Source: Chloranthus sessilifolius (lineage: Eukaryota; Streptophyta; Magnoliopsida; Chloranthales; Chloranthaceae). From it: DNA of 64,000 nucleotides. The notes below the pieces were generated by a model. It had not been told where the DNA came from. It saw only the letters and a list, made by a program, of their open reading frames with translations, and ran no database searches. Where the stretch lies: positions 91,772,491 to 91,836,490 of the forward strand of contig CM037595.1 of assembly GCA_021018995.1 (NCBI GenBank), in the 5' to 3' direction. Numbering within the stretch: position 1 is the first letter of the stretch; every line of letters begins with the position of its first letter. The translations under genes and the position numbers were made by a program. Below are positions 48,401-56,007 of the stretch, piece after piece.

Positions 48401-49462
48401 GATGTTTAGTGATACTACTAGCTGAAAGGAGGTTTAATTGGCATCTTTGGAAAATGTAATGTGGATTCGAAAGATAGCTGACAAGCATGACAGATTTCTT
48501 TCCAAATAAATAAAACATGGAATCCATCAGCCATGCGAACATTACAAGGTGCTGACACAAGAGATACTAGAAGAGAGAAGACGTACCAGACATATGATAT
48601 GTTGATCCATACAAAATGATTCATGAAGATTGAGGCTTAGAAAACTTGGTTAATACGTTGTTACCTAACCCAATCTAAATTGAGAAAATAGCTGTAAGAA
48701 CACCCTTACAAGTGGCAATTTGAGAGTTTACCTCCATAGCAGCAACAACTTCAGATTTTATCCAATCACGTTGAACACTACAGATAGAACTTCACTAGAA
48801 CAGTTGCAACTGAATAAATACGACTTCTCTAAGGGGGAGTCATTGAAGTAAGGTAACCCCTTTAGGGGATTAGTGAAAGAGGATAGATATAGCATTCCAG
48901 GCACTTAAGGAGAAAGTCTGCGAAACACCTGTGCTTGCCATGCCAGATGCTGAGAAGTCGTTCGAAATTGAGATGGGTGCTTCTGCTCATGCTTTGGGAG
49001 CCGTTTTAAAACAATCACCCTCTAGGCTGCACTATCTCAATCACCTAAGCAATACTGCAGAAATCTCCACTTGAACTAGGCTGACCCGCCCCCCCGCCCC
49101 CCCGCCCCCCCCCCCCCCCAAAAAAAAAAAACAGAAATCACACCACGCTACATTTCTATAGCAAAGACCTCTGCAAATCACAATTTGGCTGAACTACAGC
49201 AGTTACCAATAACGAGTTACCAACAATTCTCATTTTTTATTATCTGATGAAAAAAAAGCAGAGAGTTTATAAATGTAATGCACAAACTATTAAGATATGA
49301 AGCATGAATAAAAGCTACTTTTATAAATTCCTGAAGATGTTAGAAAAGTGCATAATTATTGAGCAACTTTGTTTTGCTTAGCTAGAAGTCTAACCTGCAT
49401 AGGCGTTCATAGGCTCCCTCTTGGTATACAGCCATCATATCCATCAGCTCCAAACCTGCACG
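26943..49462 (-). CDS. COG6: Conserved oligomeric Golgi complex subunit 6 (5' part outside window)
   Basis: Seven exons on the minus strand (49462..49395, 36692..36569, 36461..36315, 36234..35971, 35890..35606, 34468..34316, 27458..26943) join in phase with GT/AG borders to 518 codons. This is the C-terminal three quarters of a protein usually near 680-700 residues long. Landmarks in order: [131 protein letters not shown] [13 protein letters not shown], and the end [12 protein letters not shown]. From established knowledge, COG6 belongs to lobe B of the COG tether, which captures recycling vesicles at the Golgi and keeps glycosylation enzymes in place. Two introns are swollen by transposons (6857 and 12702 bp). 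No stop or frameshift is seen, so the gene is probably functional. Confidence 0.93.
28170..29250 (+). pseudogene. LINE 3' fragment: zinc-binding RT domain and RNase H
   Basis: Frames across 28170..28500 give [17 protein letters not shown], then [20 protein letters not shown] with [10 protein letters not shown], the C-x2-C...H-x4-C zinc domain after plant L1 reverse transcriptases. 28750..29151 encodes an RNase H domain: [39 protein letters not shown] and the end [13 protein letters not shown]. Catalytic Asp/Glu positions are partly kept (AELF, ESDS). RNase H at the end of a LINE is a known plant L1 feature. Frames are broken before 28750. About 60-bp direct repeats containing CAATGGAAGGGTGAGGA follow at 29290..29395. 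Confidence 0.82.
29443..30310 (+). pseudogene. Second LINE 3' fragment
   Basis: 29443..29670 reads [20 protein letters not shown], then later WTLVWKGV, and 29715..29820 reads [25 protein letters not shown], again the zinc-binding tail of a plant LINE reverse transcriptase. The sequence ends near 30290 with TTGTGATAAATAAATTAAAAA, which looks like a LINE 3' end. Frames are disrupted. Confidence 0.75.
31018..31870 (+). repeat. Three tandem copies of an approximately 295-305 bp unit
   Basis: Copies begin near 31018, 31313 and 31620. Shared blocks in order: TGT(A/T)AACTATGTA.G-like, AAGTTTGGTTCG.GCAAGGAT, AAGAGCTC.ATTC, CTATGGAGGAG, TTTTGGTTGTTTGTTT, CCTTGTGGTC and TATCTTGTTCTTCAATCATT. The last copy is the most diverged. 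No coding frame is conserved among the copies (stops fall at different places), so this is not a repeated exon. Confidence 0.85.
31970..32440 (+). pseudogene. Degenerate fragment with a RanBP2-type zinc-finger-like motif
   Basis: Two overlapping frames read [19 protein letters not shown], then [20 protein letters not shown] and [19 protein letters not shown]. The last part fits the first half of a RanBP2-type finger (W-x-C-x2-C-x3-N). The second Cys pair appears only if a frame change near 32425 is allowed. It is antisense to COG6 inside an intron. It may be a captured gene scrap, and it lies just before LINE ORF1-like sequence. I do not recognise the parent gene. Confidence 0.35.
32480..33366 (+). 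pseudogene. LINE ORF1-like (DUF4283-type) fragment
   Basis: After a frame change near 32710 the plus strand reads [20 protein letters not shown], then [13 protein letters not shown]. This resembles the nucleic-acid-binding ORF1 protein of plant LINEs, where a W-D..GG..EVD.KT..F..L...R.KV pattern is typical. The continuation to 33366 is Lys- and Ser-rich with no clear domain. Stops and frameshifts are present. Confidence 0.55.
34316..34468 (-). CDS. COG6: COG6 exon (second to last)
   Basis: Encodes 51 residues, [13 protein letters not shown] to LSSSTQ, in phase 0 at both ends. Acceptor ATTGCAG, donor CAG/GTTTGT. The segment after AAEAHKSK is the Ser-rich variable linker of plant COG6. Its donor opens a 6857-bp intron. 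Confidence 0.92.
34469..35605 (-). other. COG6: COG6 intron of 1137 bp
   Basis: No coding relic is seen. It contains an (ATC)n microsatellite at about 35199..35223 and AT-rich sequence. Confidence 0.85.
35606..35890 (-). CDS. COG6: COG6 exon
   Basis: Encodes 95 residues, from [14 protein letters not shown] through [12 protein letters not shown] and [14 protein letters not shown] to [10 protein letters not shown]. Acceptor CCATAG, donor CAG/GTATGT. Confidence 0.95.
35971..36234 (-). CDS. COG6: COG6 exon
   Basis: Encodes 88 residues, ALATERELV through the variable linker ([20 protein letters not shown]) to [20 protein letters not shown] and TLEFYSYT. Acceptor GAGAAG, donor ACT/GTAAGT. The next intron is 80 bp. 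Confidence 0.95.
36315..36461 (-). CDS. COG6: COG6 exon
   Basis: Encodes 49 residues, [20 protein letters not shown] to GDMLGWLHQ. Acceptor CATCAG, donor CAG/GTCTGA. Flanked by introns of 107 and 80 bp. Confidence 0.95.
36569..36692 (-). CDS. COG6: COG6 exon
   Basis: 124 bp. It completes the split Arg codon of the upstream exon, then encodes [20 protein letters not shown] to [12 protein letters not shown]. Acceptor TTCCAG, donor GAG/GTATTT. It is separated from its upstream partner by 12702 bp. Confidence 0.95.
37440..37905 (+). pseudogene. LINE reverse-transcriptase C-terminal fragment
   Basis: The plus strand reads [20 protein letters not shown] and ASQISSKY, then GSDWWRSLC, then [14 protein letters not shown]. 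This is the order seen in plant L1 elements after the polymerase domain (LL.KWLWR...LW..I...KY, WW.....V, G..IRFW.D.W). It stops near 37905, where copia sequence follows. A further LINE-like stretch ([13 protein letters not shown], about 41712..41760) on the same strand beyond the copia relic may be its continuation. Confidence 0.7.
37950..41400 (+). mobile_element. Ty1/copia relic, plus strand, 5' truncated
   Basis: Pol domains appear in the usual copia order, broken by frameshifts and stops. About 38200: protease-like HMSGEFPLF after a lost start. About 38340..38720: GAG-pre-integrase. 38750..39350: integrase with [12 protein letters not shown] and [13 protein letters not shown]. 39890..40560: reverse transcriptase with [12 protein letters not shown] and [11 protein letters not shown]. 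40790..41370: RNase H part with [13 protein letters not shown] and [12 protein letters not shown] polypurine tract GGTTGAGGGGGAGTA closes it at about 41386..41400, and an LTR start TGGTGTGTATTGGG follows at 41402. No 5' LTR or primer site is seen. It is antisense to COG6. Confidence 0.85.
41402..41600 (+). repeat. Partial 3' LTR of the plus-strand copia relic
   Basis: Directly follows the polypurine tract, starts TGGTGTGTATTGGG, and contains a TATATACTGTTC and TAGTATATAGGC block and a pyrimidine-rich stretch up to about 41575. The right limit is unclear, and there is no second copy for comparison. Confidence 0.5.
41960..42849. other. COG6 intron stretch with no recognisable feature
   Basis: Contains a G-run at about 42143..42156, a C-run and A-run at about 42330..42350, and otherwise ordinary sequence. 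No coding relic or transposon end is seen. Confidence 0.4.
43236..43445. mobile_element. hAT MITE, family 1, copy a
   Basis: A 210-bp element starting CATGGATCAAAATTTCGTCC and ending GAAATTTTGACCCTTG. Flanks CTAGGAGG (43228..43235) and CTTGGAGG (43446..43453) match at 7/8. The interior has several GATACGTATC and ACGATACATTC words, much of it in inverted order. Its ends match those of the 5.6-kb hAT element at 54043..59657. It split the 3' end of the copia relic. Confidence 0.88.
43918..44600. mobile_element. 683-bp hAT-like element in the copia relic
   Basis: Begins CAATGTTCTTAAAGTCG and ends, in reverse complement, CATTGTTCTTAAAGGCGG. Flanks CTGTAGAG (43910..43917) and TTGTAGAG (44601..44608) match at 7/8. 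It interrupts the copia RNase H frame exactly at these points: the frame reads up to [13 protein letters not shown] on one side and resumes beyond 44608. CA-ended inverted repeats and an 8-bp duplication suggest a hAT derivative. The interior (GCCCAGCCGGGCGCC, AT-rich middle) codes for nothing I recognise. Confidence 0.8.
45149..46215 (+). mobile_element. Solo LTR with perfect 5-bp TSD
   Basis: A 1067-bp element starting TGATGCGGGATGCC and ending CCCGCGCCA, so it has TG...CA ends. It is flanked by perfect CAAGC repeats (45144..45148 and 46216..46220). It sits in the copia reverse transcriptase between ...CKLKKTIYE and [14 protein letters not shown]-like CTATATAAGG at 45665..45674 and a following 5' leader-like part give a plus orientation. 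No internal coding region or second LTR remains, which fits recombination between two LTRs. Probably gypsy-type from its start; this is an inference. Confidence 0.9.
45338..45557. repeat. 58-bp tandem array of GATCGATC palindromes in the solo LTR
   Basis: Nearly four units of 58 bp, each AATTTCGAT..A.CGATTTTC then AATTTCGATCGATCGAAATT then GCGAT.GAACGAAATTC. Every unit is dominated by the palindrome ATCGATCGAT and inverted AATTTCGAT/ATCGAAATT pairs. It lies upstream of the TATA-like box, in the position of an LTR enhancer. Confidence 0.88.
47441..47666. mobile_element. hAT MITE, family 1, copy b
   Basis: A 226-bp element beginning CATGGGTCAACATATCGTCC and ending TTTTTAACCCATG, flanked by the perfect 8-bp repeat GAGTAGGC (47433..47440 and 47667..47674). 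Removing it restores the copia integrase frame (...[14 protein letters not shown]). Just inside its left end it reads GATACGTATCGGCTTTGGAC then CTCACCGATACGGTACATTC, close to the 5' end of the 5.6-kb hAT at 54060. Confidence 0.92.
48895..49012 (+). pseudogene. Ty3/gypsy RT-RNase H fragment
   Basis: Forty codons read [40 protein letters not shown]. This is the junction of reverse transcriptase and RNase H of plant gypsy elements. The RNase H catalytic Asp of the usual E.DAS motif is Gly here (EMGAS). No other gypsy sequence is attached. It lies in the COG6 intron between the copia relic and the next exon, on the opposite strand to COG6. Confidence 0.8.
49088..49132. repeat. Poly(C) then poly(A) low-complexity run
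   Basis: CCCGCCCC runs followed by more than ten C and then about eleven A. The length of such runs is prone to sequencing error. No function is apparent. Confidence 0.8.
49395..49462 (-). CDS. COG6: COG6 exon (most 5' one in the window)
   Basis: A 68-bp exon, too short to stand out as an open frame. The minus strand reads TTTCACAG/CGTGCAGG and encodes [20 protein letters not shown] then LC plus two bases of an Arg codon, ending CAG/GTTAGA. The sequence, phase and borders fit the exon at 36692 exactly. Nothing resembling the next upstream exon is present between 49463 and 64000, so the N-terminal part of about 170 residues lies beyond the window. Confidence 0.92.
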
Positions 49463-49805
49463 CTGTGAAAGAATCTTTATCTAAGGTTGGTAACTATTTG
49501 CGAATCAATATCTGACTAATAAGTTGTAAAAAGAACCAATGCAACATCTAGCCACATGCCACAGATACTAGAAATAACCAGTGTTACCTAGGCACGGGTG
49601 CCAAGTATCAAGGTGCCAATAGATGTTTGGCACGTCAATTTCTAAAGATTCCAATACGGCGGCACGGCCTTAATAAAAATAAATTAAATAAATATAACAT
49701 ATAGACAAAAAAATTGAAGGGAAATCTCAAAAGCACCTGAGATACGCAACAAAGAGATACGTATATGTCAAGAACCTAAATAAAAGTATATTATTTATAA
49801 AAATC
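49463..49805. other. COG6 intron stretch upstream of the 68-bp exon
   Basis: No coding exon is seen here. A GGCACGGGTGCC and GGTGCCAATAGATG..TGGCACG block near 49588..49640 is locally inverted and may be a small repeat. Beyond 49806 the LINE nest begins. Confidence 0.45.
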
Positions 49806-50640
49806 ATTTTTTTTTATTGGTAACAAAGATTATATTAATAGAAGAGAGAGTAGCAAAAGAAAGTGAAAGCGTACCTAAGGGTAGAGAGGATCTACCCAAA
49901 GGGGAAAAAACTCACCAAACTCAGAAACCCTGGGAGCCATGATAGCGCTTGCATCCAAGGACCCAACCTTAAAGCCGGAAGAGGGTCAAGGCACAGATGT
50001 GTTGTGAAGGGGATGCATAGGGATCAAAGGGGGAAAGTGGGATGGAGTTCTCTGTGTGGGCATAGGATCTCAGTGTTGGGTAAGGACATCACCAGGTGAA
50101 TCACTTTGTAAAAGCCCCCAATAAAGAAGGAGATCACGGACAGATCTAAGAACCAGACCTCTCGGCTTAGCAATGCGTCGGAAAACCCTGCTATTTCGTC
50201 TCTCCATATAGTGCAAATAGCCGCGTTGGGGATCTGCTGGTACATAGTGTCATCGAACTCACTACTGATGACTTTACTCATGTGGTGTCATTGCCACAAA
50301 AGTTCCCTAATGTTCCTAGGAGCCACCCAGGCGAAACCCAGAATTCTGATGACCGCTCCCCATAAATATGTCGAGAAGGGGCAATGGATAAGTGTATGGG
50401 AGATGGACTCTTTTCCATTCATGGATAGGAGGCACTGGTTGCGGATGGCTATGCCTCTTCTCTGCAGGTGATCACGAGTTAGAACTTTGCCCCAAACAAC
50501 TGACCAAGCAAAAAACTTTATTTAGGTGGGATTTTGAACTTCCAGAATTTGAGCCAATGCGGTCTAGCAATTCATTGTTGTAGAGTAGTCTGAACCTTGT
50601 GAAGGTAAGTGTAGAAACTCTGCACCGTAAACCTTCCCTT

Positions 50641-52671
50641 CTAAGTTAAGGTCCATCTCCTAGTGTCTTTCTGCGAAAGATTACGAGTAGCCGCATGGAG
50701 GACATGGAACAACCTAATAAGGTCGTAGTTCTCGTCGTCTTTCAGGCTTCTTCTGGTAGTGACACTCCACGTAACAAGCCCATCCCTCCATTCCGTAATG
50801 TCGCTAACCAAAGTGTCCTTCTCAGCCACTATATTGTAAATTCTGAGAAATTGAAGCTTAAGACCATCATCACCGCTCCCTTTGTCCTCCCAAAAGCTAA
50901 TGTGGGTGCCATCTCCCCAGCTATAGTGAACAGCCGTGTCGAAAATATTCACTACTTTGTCGATCCCCTTCCACCATCCCAATGCATTTCTGAATCTGAA
51001 GTTTGGGAGGTGCCATCCCCTATGGGAAAAGTTGTATTTATTCTGAACCACTTGCCACCACAGTTTATCCTTATCACTATCTTCCCCTGTTTTCCATAGC
51101 CATGTTGCAAGTAACGCCTTATCGACTGTACCCAAATTCCTGATGCCCAAGCCCCCATCATTTTTACTACTGCAACACGTATCCCAGTTAATAAGGTGTA
51201 GCTTACCTCTCGTGCCACCTCCCTCCCATAAGAAATTGTGGACAATTTTCTTCAGTTGATCAATAACCTTTTTAGGTGCCTCATAAAGAGAAATATAGAA
51301 AATGGGTAGTGCTGCCAAAGTAGACTTAATGAGTGTGAGACGACCTCCATTACTTAGAAGCCTGCTTTTCCAAGTCGCCAATCTGTCCTGAAATCTCTTA
51401 ATGACCGATTGCCAGTGTGCGGCCCTTAACTTGCCCAAACCAAGAGGGAGTTTGAGGTACGAAAAGGTAGGCTCTCCACCAAGCACCCAATGATATCCGT
51501 GAGTTCATAAAGTCTACTGCTACTGACATTGATTCCAATGAGTTCGGATTTTTGGATGTTGACCCTCTGCCCAGCTACTGCCTCATAAACCGTTAACGCA
51601 CTTATTACCGTCATGATTTCCTCATTGGAGGTCCCACAGAAAATAGTTGTGTCGTTTGCGTACTGCAAATGGAGATTTGATAGTTGTCGGAGATATGGAA
51701 GCCTTCAAACATGTTGAGAGTGGTGCACCGTTCAAGAATCATGTGAAGCGCTTCCTCCACTATATTGAAAAGGAACGGGGACAGTGGGTCCCTTGGCATA
51801 GCCCTCTCGTGGCTCTAAAGTAACCTTTTGGGCTACCATTGACGATAACTAAGAATATGGTCGAGCCAAAGCAACCCCTCATCCACCCGATCCACTTCTC
51901 TCCAAAACCCATATGAAGTAGGAGGAACTGAAGACAATCCCAATCGACGCGATCATAGGCGTTCTTCATGTCAACTTTAAAGATAATTCCCATTGCTTTT
52001 TTAGCTTTGACCGGGTGAATCGCTTCATGAGTTGTGAGGGCGGTCTCCAAAAGTTGTCTTCCTTGTAGAAAAGCCCCTTTTGTGTTGGAGATGACACGCC
52101 CAATAACCATACGGAGGCGGTTAGCAAGAACTTTAGCAACAATCTTATAGGAGGAATTTAGGAGACTAGTCGGTTGAAAATCACGGATATTTGTGGCTCC
52201 TTTTGTTTTAGGGACAAGTGCAATGAAGGTGGAGTTCATGCCTTTCCTAATTCTGGTGGAACCATAAAACTCACGGAAGAAAGTGAAAAAGTTTGTTTTG
52301 ACCACCTCCTAGAAAGATTGAAACAACTCAATAGTGAAATCGTTTGGCTCCGATGCCTTGTTTTCCCCCAGAGAGAAAACATTAGCACAAATCTCATCAT
52401 CTTCAAACTGGCGCTCGATTTCCTCTTTATGGCCACCACTAACTTTCGTGAGCTCAATTCCCCTCAAACTTGGTTTCGGATCTCTGTTAGCGGCATAGAG
52501 GTTCGCAAAAAAACTGACCATTTGAGTCTCGATACCATTAGCGCTATTATGTAAGTGTTCTTCCACTTGCAACTGAGAGATGTACTCCTTAGACCTCCTG
52601 CCATTTGCAATCCGGTGGAAAATTTTGGTATTTTTGTCCCCTTCCCTCAACCAGTGAGCTTTGGATTTTTT
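50641..52671 (-). pseudogene. LINE 1 reverse transcriptase, degenerate
   Basis: Pieces 52650..52309, 52305..51800, 51800..51610, 51668..51490 and 51440..50641 form one polymerase in shifted frames. Key motifs are listed under the whole element. The first catalytic Asp of YADD is Asn (LQYANDTTIF). The C-terminal piece of about 265 residues is intact (GGRLTLIKSTLAALPIFYIS to DGTHISFWEDKG). Confidence 0.88.
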
Positions 52672-52800
52672 AATTTATTTTTATCAGTAATGTGTAATAT
52701 ATTGAAAATCAGCAAGATGCTGGAAAGGACAGTACATCTACATACCCATCAAAAACGGAAAAAAAGAAGAAAGACCGATAAGCCATCCTCATATACAGGT

Positions 52801-54034
52801 TTAACCCGGGTCCCACATATACAATTCTTCACCCAACACCCGCTCACCTCTAGAAGCCCAAAGCCACCCCTGGTCTCTGATAGCCTTTAAGATCATCCCC
52901 ACCGGACGTGACTTGTTCTCAAAGATCCGAAGGTTGCGTTCGCGCCATAAATTCCAAAATATGGCGTACAAGGCTGTCCTCCAGTACATATCATGCTGCC
53001 CCTCCAAACTAACTGACTCTCACATCAGAAATTGAGTGTATACTGATGCCGGCATAACCCAAACCATCTTGAAAGACTGGATGACCACGTTCCAAACATG
53101 GTGTGCCATCTCACAGTGAAGCAATAGGTGAGCAGCAGACTCCTCACTCTTCGTGCACATGACGCATCGATTAGGAAGGGTCTTCCCTCGCCGGATAAGC
53201 TGATCAACCATTAGGATTTTTTCTTTGAACACCGTCCACGCAAAGACTTTAATTTTTGAAGGTATGTTAGCCTTCCACAAAGTTGCACCACACCAGTTGA
53301 TCAACGGTCGTCGAGTGAGCATCTTGTAATATGATTTGACTTTGAAACAACCATATCTGCTTGGGGACCAAATGCGCTGGTCATGCCCTTGAGGGACTTT
53401 CTGCATCTGATACAGTCTATGCAACAGATGTGAGAGCGAAGTCATCTCAGATTCATTTAGCATACGCCTGGTGGTGACATCCCAGGTCCTCCCAACTAGA
53501 TTTTCCGACACATACTCCGCCACCATTCATGTAGGATTCGTAGAAATGGGGAAGATATCCGAGTAGTATGATTTAAGCGGGTAATCGTCCACCCACGGAT
53601 CCTCCCAGAACCTAATCTTGGTGCCACAACCACATCTGAAGTGCACACCTCTGGCGAAAAGAGGCCAGGTATGAAAGATGCTTTTCCACCATGCAGATGT
53701 GTCCCTTCGCAGTTCAGTTTGTACACCCCAATTCCCCTCCGAGTGTCCATACTTCTCAATCAGCACCTCATGCCAAATGCTGTCCCATTCTTCCCTTGTT
53801 CCCGCTCGCCAGAACCATTTACCAAGGAGAGCAATGTTGGCCCATTTCAAACTACGGATACTCAGGCCCCCACAGTTGACGGGCAACTGGCAAGTATCCC
53901 AGTTAATCAGGTGATGCCGCTTGTCCGGTCCAGATCCGTCCCACAAGAAATTTCATTGTATTTGCTCCAGCCGATTGATGACAATTATCGGACACTTGAA
54001 TGTAGACATATAGAACGTAGGTAATGCCGCGAGA
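52801..54034 (-). pseudogene. LINE 2 reverse transcriptase, C-terminal part
   Basis: Resumes on the far side of the hAT: LAALPTFYMSTF-like sequence with a stop, then NFLWDGSGPDKRHHLINWDT, LSIRSLKWANIALLGKWFWR, CGTKIRFWEDPWVDDYPL, then RPLINWCGATLWKANIPSKI, KVFAWTVFKEKI and the zinc domain RCVMCTKSEESAAHLLLHCE with MAHHVW. A final RTALYAIFWNLWRERNLRIF block ends at 52801. Stops at 53527 and 53020 separate the pieces. Confidence 0.9.
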
Positions 54035-54465
54035 ACCGATTTCATGGGTCAAAATATCGTCCGATACCGATACGTATCGGTTTTGGACCTCACCGGTACG
54101 ATACATACCCTATGTATCGTACCATGATTTAAATGATGAAATTATCGTCCGATAATAAGGGTAAAAATTGAAAAAAAAAAAAAAAAAAATCAAAATATCG
54201 TCCGATACGAACGATAATTTGAAATTATCGTTCGTATCGGACGATATTTTCAAATTATCGGACGATATAATTTGAAAATATCGGTGGGCCCCACCATAGA
54301 CCCGACTTTTAAGTCGGGTAAACCCTCTTTTTTCTTCCTTCTTCCTCCTCTCTTCTTCCTCTCTAATTTTTTGATTATTTACACCCTAAATCGGCGCCAA
54401 ATCGCACAAAATTTCACGGGATCAACGTGGAAGGTACGTGTATTTCATTTTATTTCCTAAAATAA

Positions 54466-54790
54466 GGTAGATCTACACTTATTTAGTGTAGATCTACACT
54501 AATTAAGTGTAGATCTACCTTATTTAAGGGTCGATCTACACTAAATAAGTGTAGATCTACACTATTTAAGGGTAGATCTACCTTATTTAAGGGTAGATCT
54601 ACACTAAATTAGTGTAGATCTACACTTATTTAGTGTAGATCTACACTAAATAAGGTAGATCTACCCTTAAATAAGGTAGATCTACACTAAATAAGTGTAG
54701 ATCTACCTTATTTAAGGGTAGATCTACACTAAATTAGTGTAGATCTACACTAAATTAGTGTAGATCTACACTTATTTAGTATAGATCTAC
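54466..54790. repeat. Array of GTAGATCTAC palindromes in the hAT element
   Basis: About 18 copies of (G)TAGATCTAC, joined by ACTAAATAAG, TTATTTAAGG or similar spacers of about 10 bp. Each core is a perfect palindrome, and the spacers also pair with one another, so the whole stretch can fold in many ways. Confidence 0.9.
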
Positions 54791-55308
54791 CTTAATATTA
54801 ATTAATATTATAGGTAAATTTATAATTTACCTATAATATTAATTATTTAAATTATTTAAAATAATTAATATTATTTAAAATAATTAATATTATTTAAAAT
54901 AATTTAAAATATTTAAATTAATTAAAAATAATATAAATAATGGGTCAAAAATAATTATATGTGACCCCATTTAAAATATTTAAATTGATAGGTCAAAAAT
55001 AATATAAATAATTATAATTAAGGGTCACATGTAATCAATATGGGTCACATATCATATGGGTCACATATAATTAATAAAATAATAAGGTCAATATAGGTCA
55101 CATATAATTTAAACTTAAAATTAATATGGGTCACATATAATTAAATTTATGGGTCACATATTAAATTATATGACCCATATTAATTTTAATAATAAATTTA
55201 ATTATATGTGACCCATATTGATTATATGTGACTGTCACATATAATTAAAATAATTAATATTATGGGATATGTCTCATAAAATATTAGAATAATATGGAAT
55301 AAATTTCA

Positions 55309-55830
55309 AATAAATTTTTAAAAATTATAATAATATCAAATAAATATTCATAAATTAAAATAATATCAAATAAATATTCAAAAATTAAAATAATATGAAA
55401 TAAACATTAAAAAATTATCATAATATCAAATAAACATTAATAAATTATAATAATATCAAATAAATATTCATAAATTAAAATAATATCAAATAAATATTCA
55501 AAAATTAAAATAATATGAAATAAACATTAAAAAATTATAATAATATCAAATAAACATTAATAAATTATAATAATATCAAATAAATATTCATAAATTAAAA
55601 TAATATCAAATAAATATTCATAAATTATAATAATATCAAATAAACATTAAAAAATTATAATAATATCAAATAAACATTAATAAATTATAATAATATCAAA
55701 TAAATATTCATAAATTAAAATAATATCAAATAAACATTTATATATTATAATAATATCAAATAAATATTCATAAATTAAAATAATATCAAATAAATATTCA
55801 AAAATTATAATAATATCAAATAAATTTGAT
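55309..55830. repeat. 30-bp AT-rich tandem array in the hAT element
   Basis: About 17 units of 30 bp with AATAATATCAAATAAAYATT followed by a variable CATAAATTA or AAAAATTA part. Preceded at 54990..55260 by scattered GGGTCACATAT words in both orientations. Both lie before the first coding exon. A donor GAAG/GTACGTG at about 54435 and an acceptor ATGCAG at about 55991 suggest they sit in a leader intron. Confidence 0.88.
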
Positions 55831-56007
55831 AAAATATAATCTGATATTTTTAAAATAGCAATAATTAAAAAATAAATTTTATTTTCAAGTGTAAATTATA
55901 TGTTTACTCTTGTAAATTTTATTTTCAAGTGTAAATTTTATTTTTAAGTGCAAATTAGATGTTTATTTTCAATCGTTTGCTCATTCATGCAGGTGAAATA
56001 AATAAAT

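Larger units (their letters stand above)
42850..48640 (-). mobile_element. Ty1/copia relic, minus strand, with four later insertions
   Basis: Read on the minus strand: GAG-pre-integrase (48560..48240, [15 protein letters not shown] then [17 protein letters not shown]), integrase (47834..47670, [15 protein letters not shown]), the linker [18 protein letters not shown], later FDFPTKFPL and [15 protein letters not shown], reverse transcriptase (46700..46230 and 45140..44640), and RNase H (44046..43790, [19 protein letters not shown], and 43530..43450, [14 protein letters not shown]). The polypurine tract (AACTTGAGGGGTAG) and LTR start TGTTCTTGTGTC are at 43205..43187; the LTR runs on toward about 42850. 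No 5' LTR is recognised. Insertions at 43236, 43918, 45149 and 47441 split it. Transcription direction is the same as COG6. Confidence 0.85.
36693..49394 (-). other. COG6: COG6 intron of 12702 bp
   Basis: Bounded by CAG/GTTAGA at 49394 and TTGTTCCAG at 36693. It contains a LINE fragment, two copia relics on opposite strands, two hAT MITEs, a 683-bp hAT-like element, a solo LTR and a gypsy RNase H scrap. 36693..37439 and 41960..42640 show nothing recognisable beyond low-complexity runs (G-run at about 42143..42156). Confidence 0.88.
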
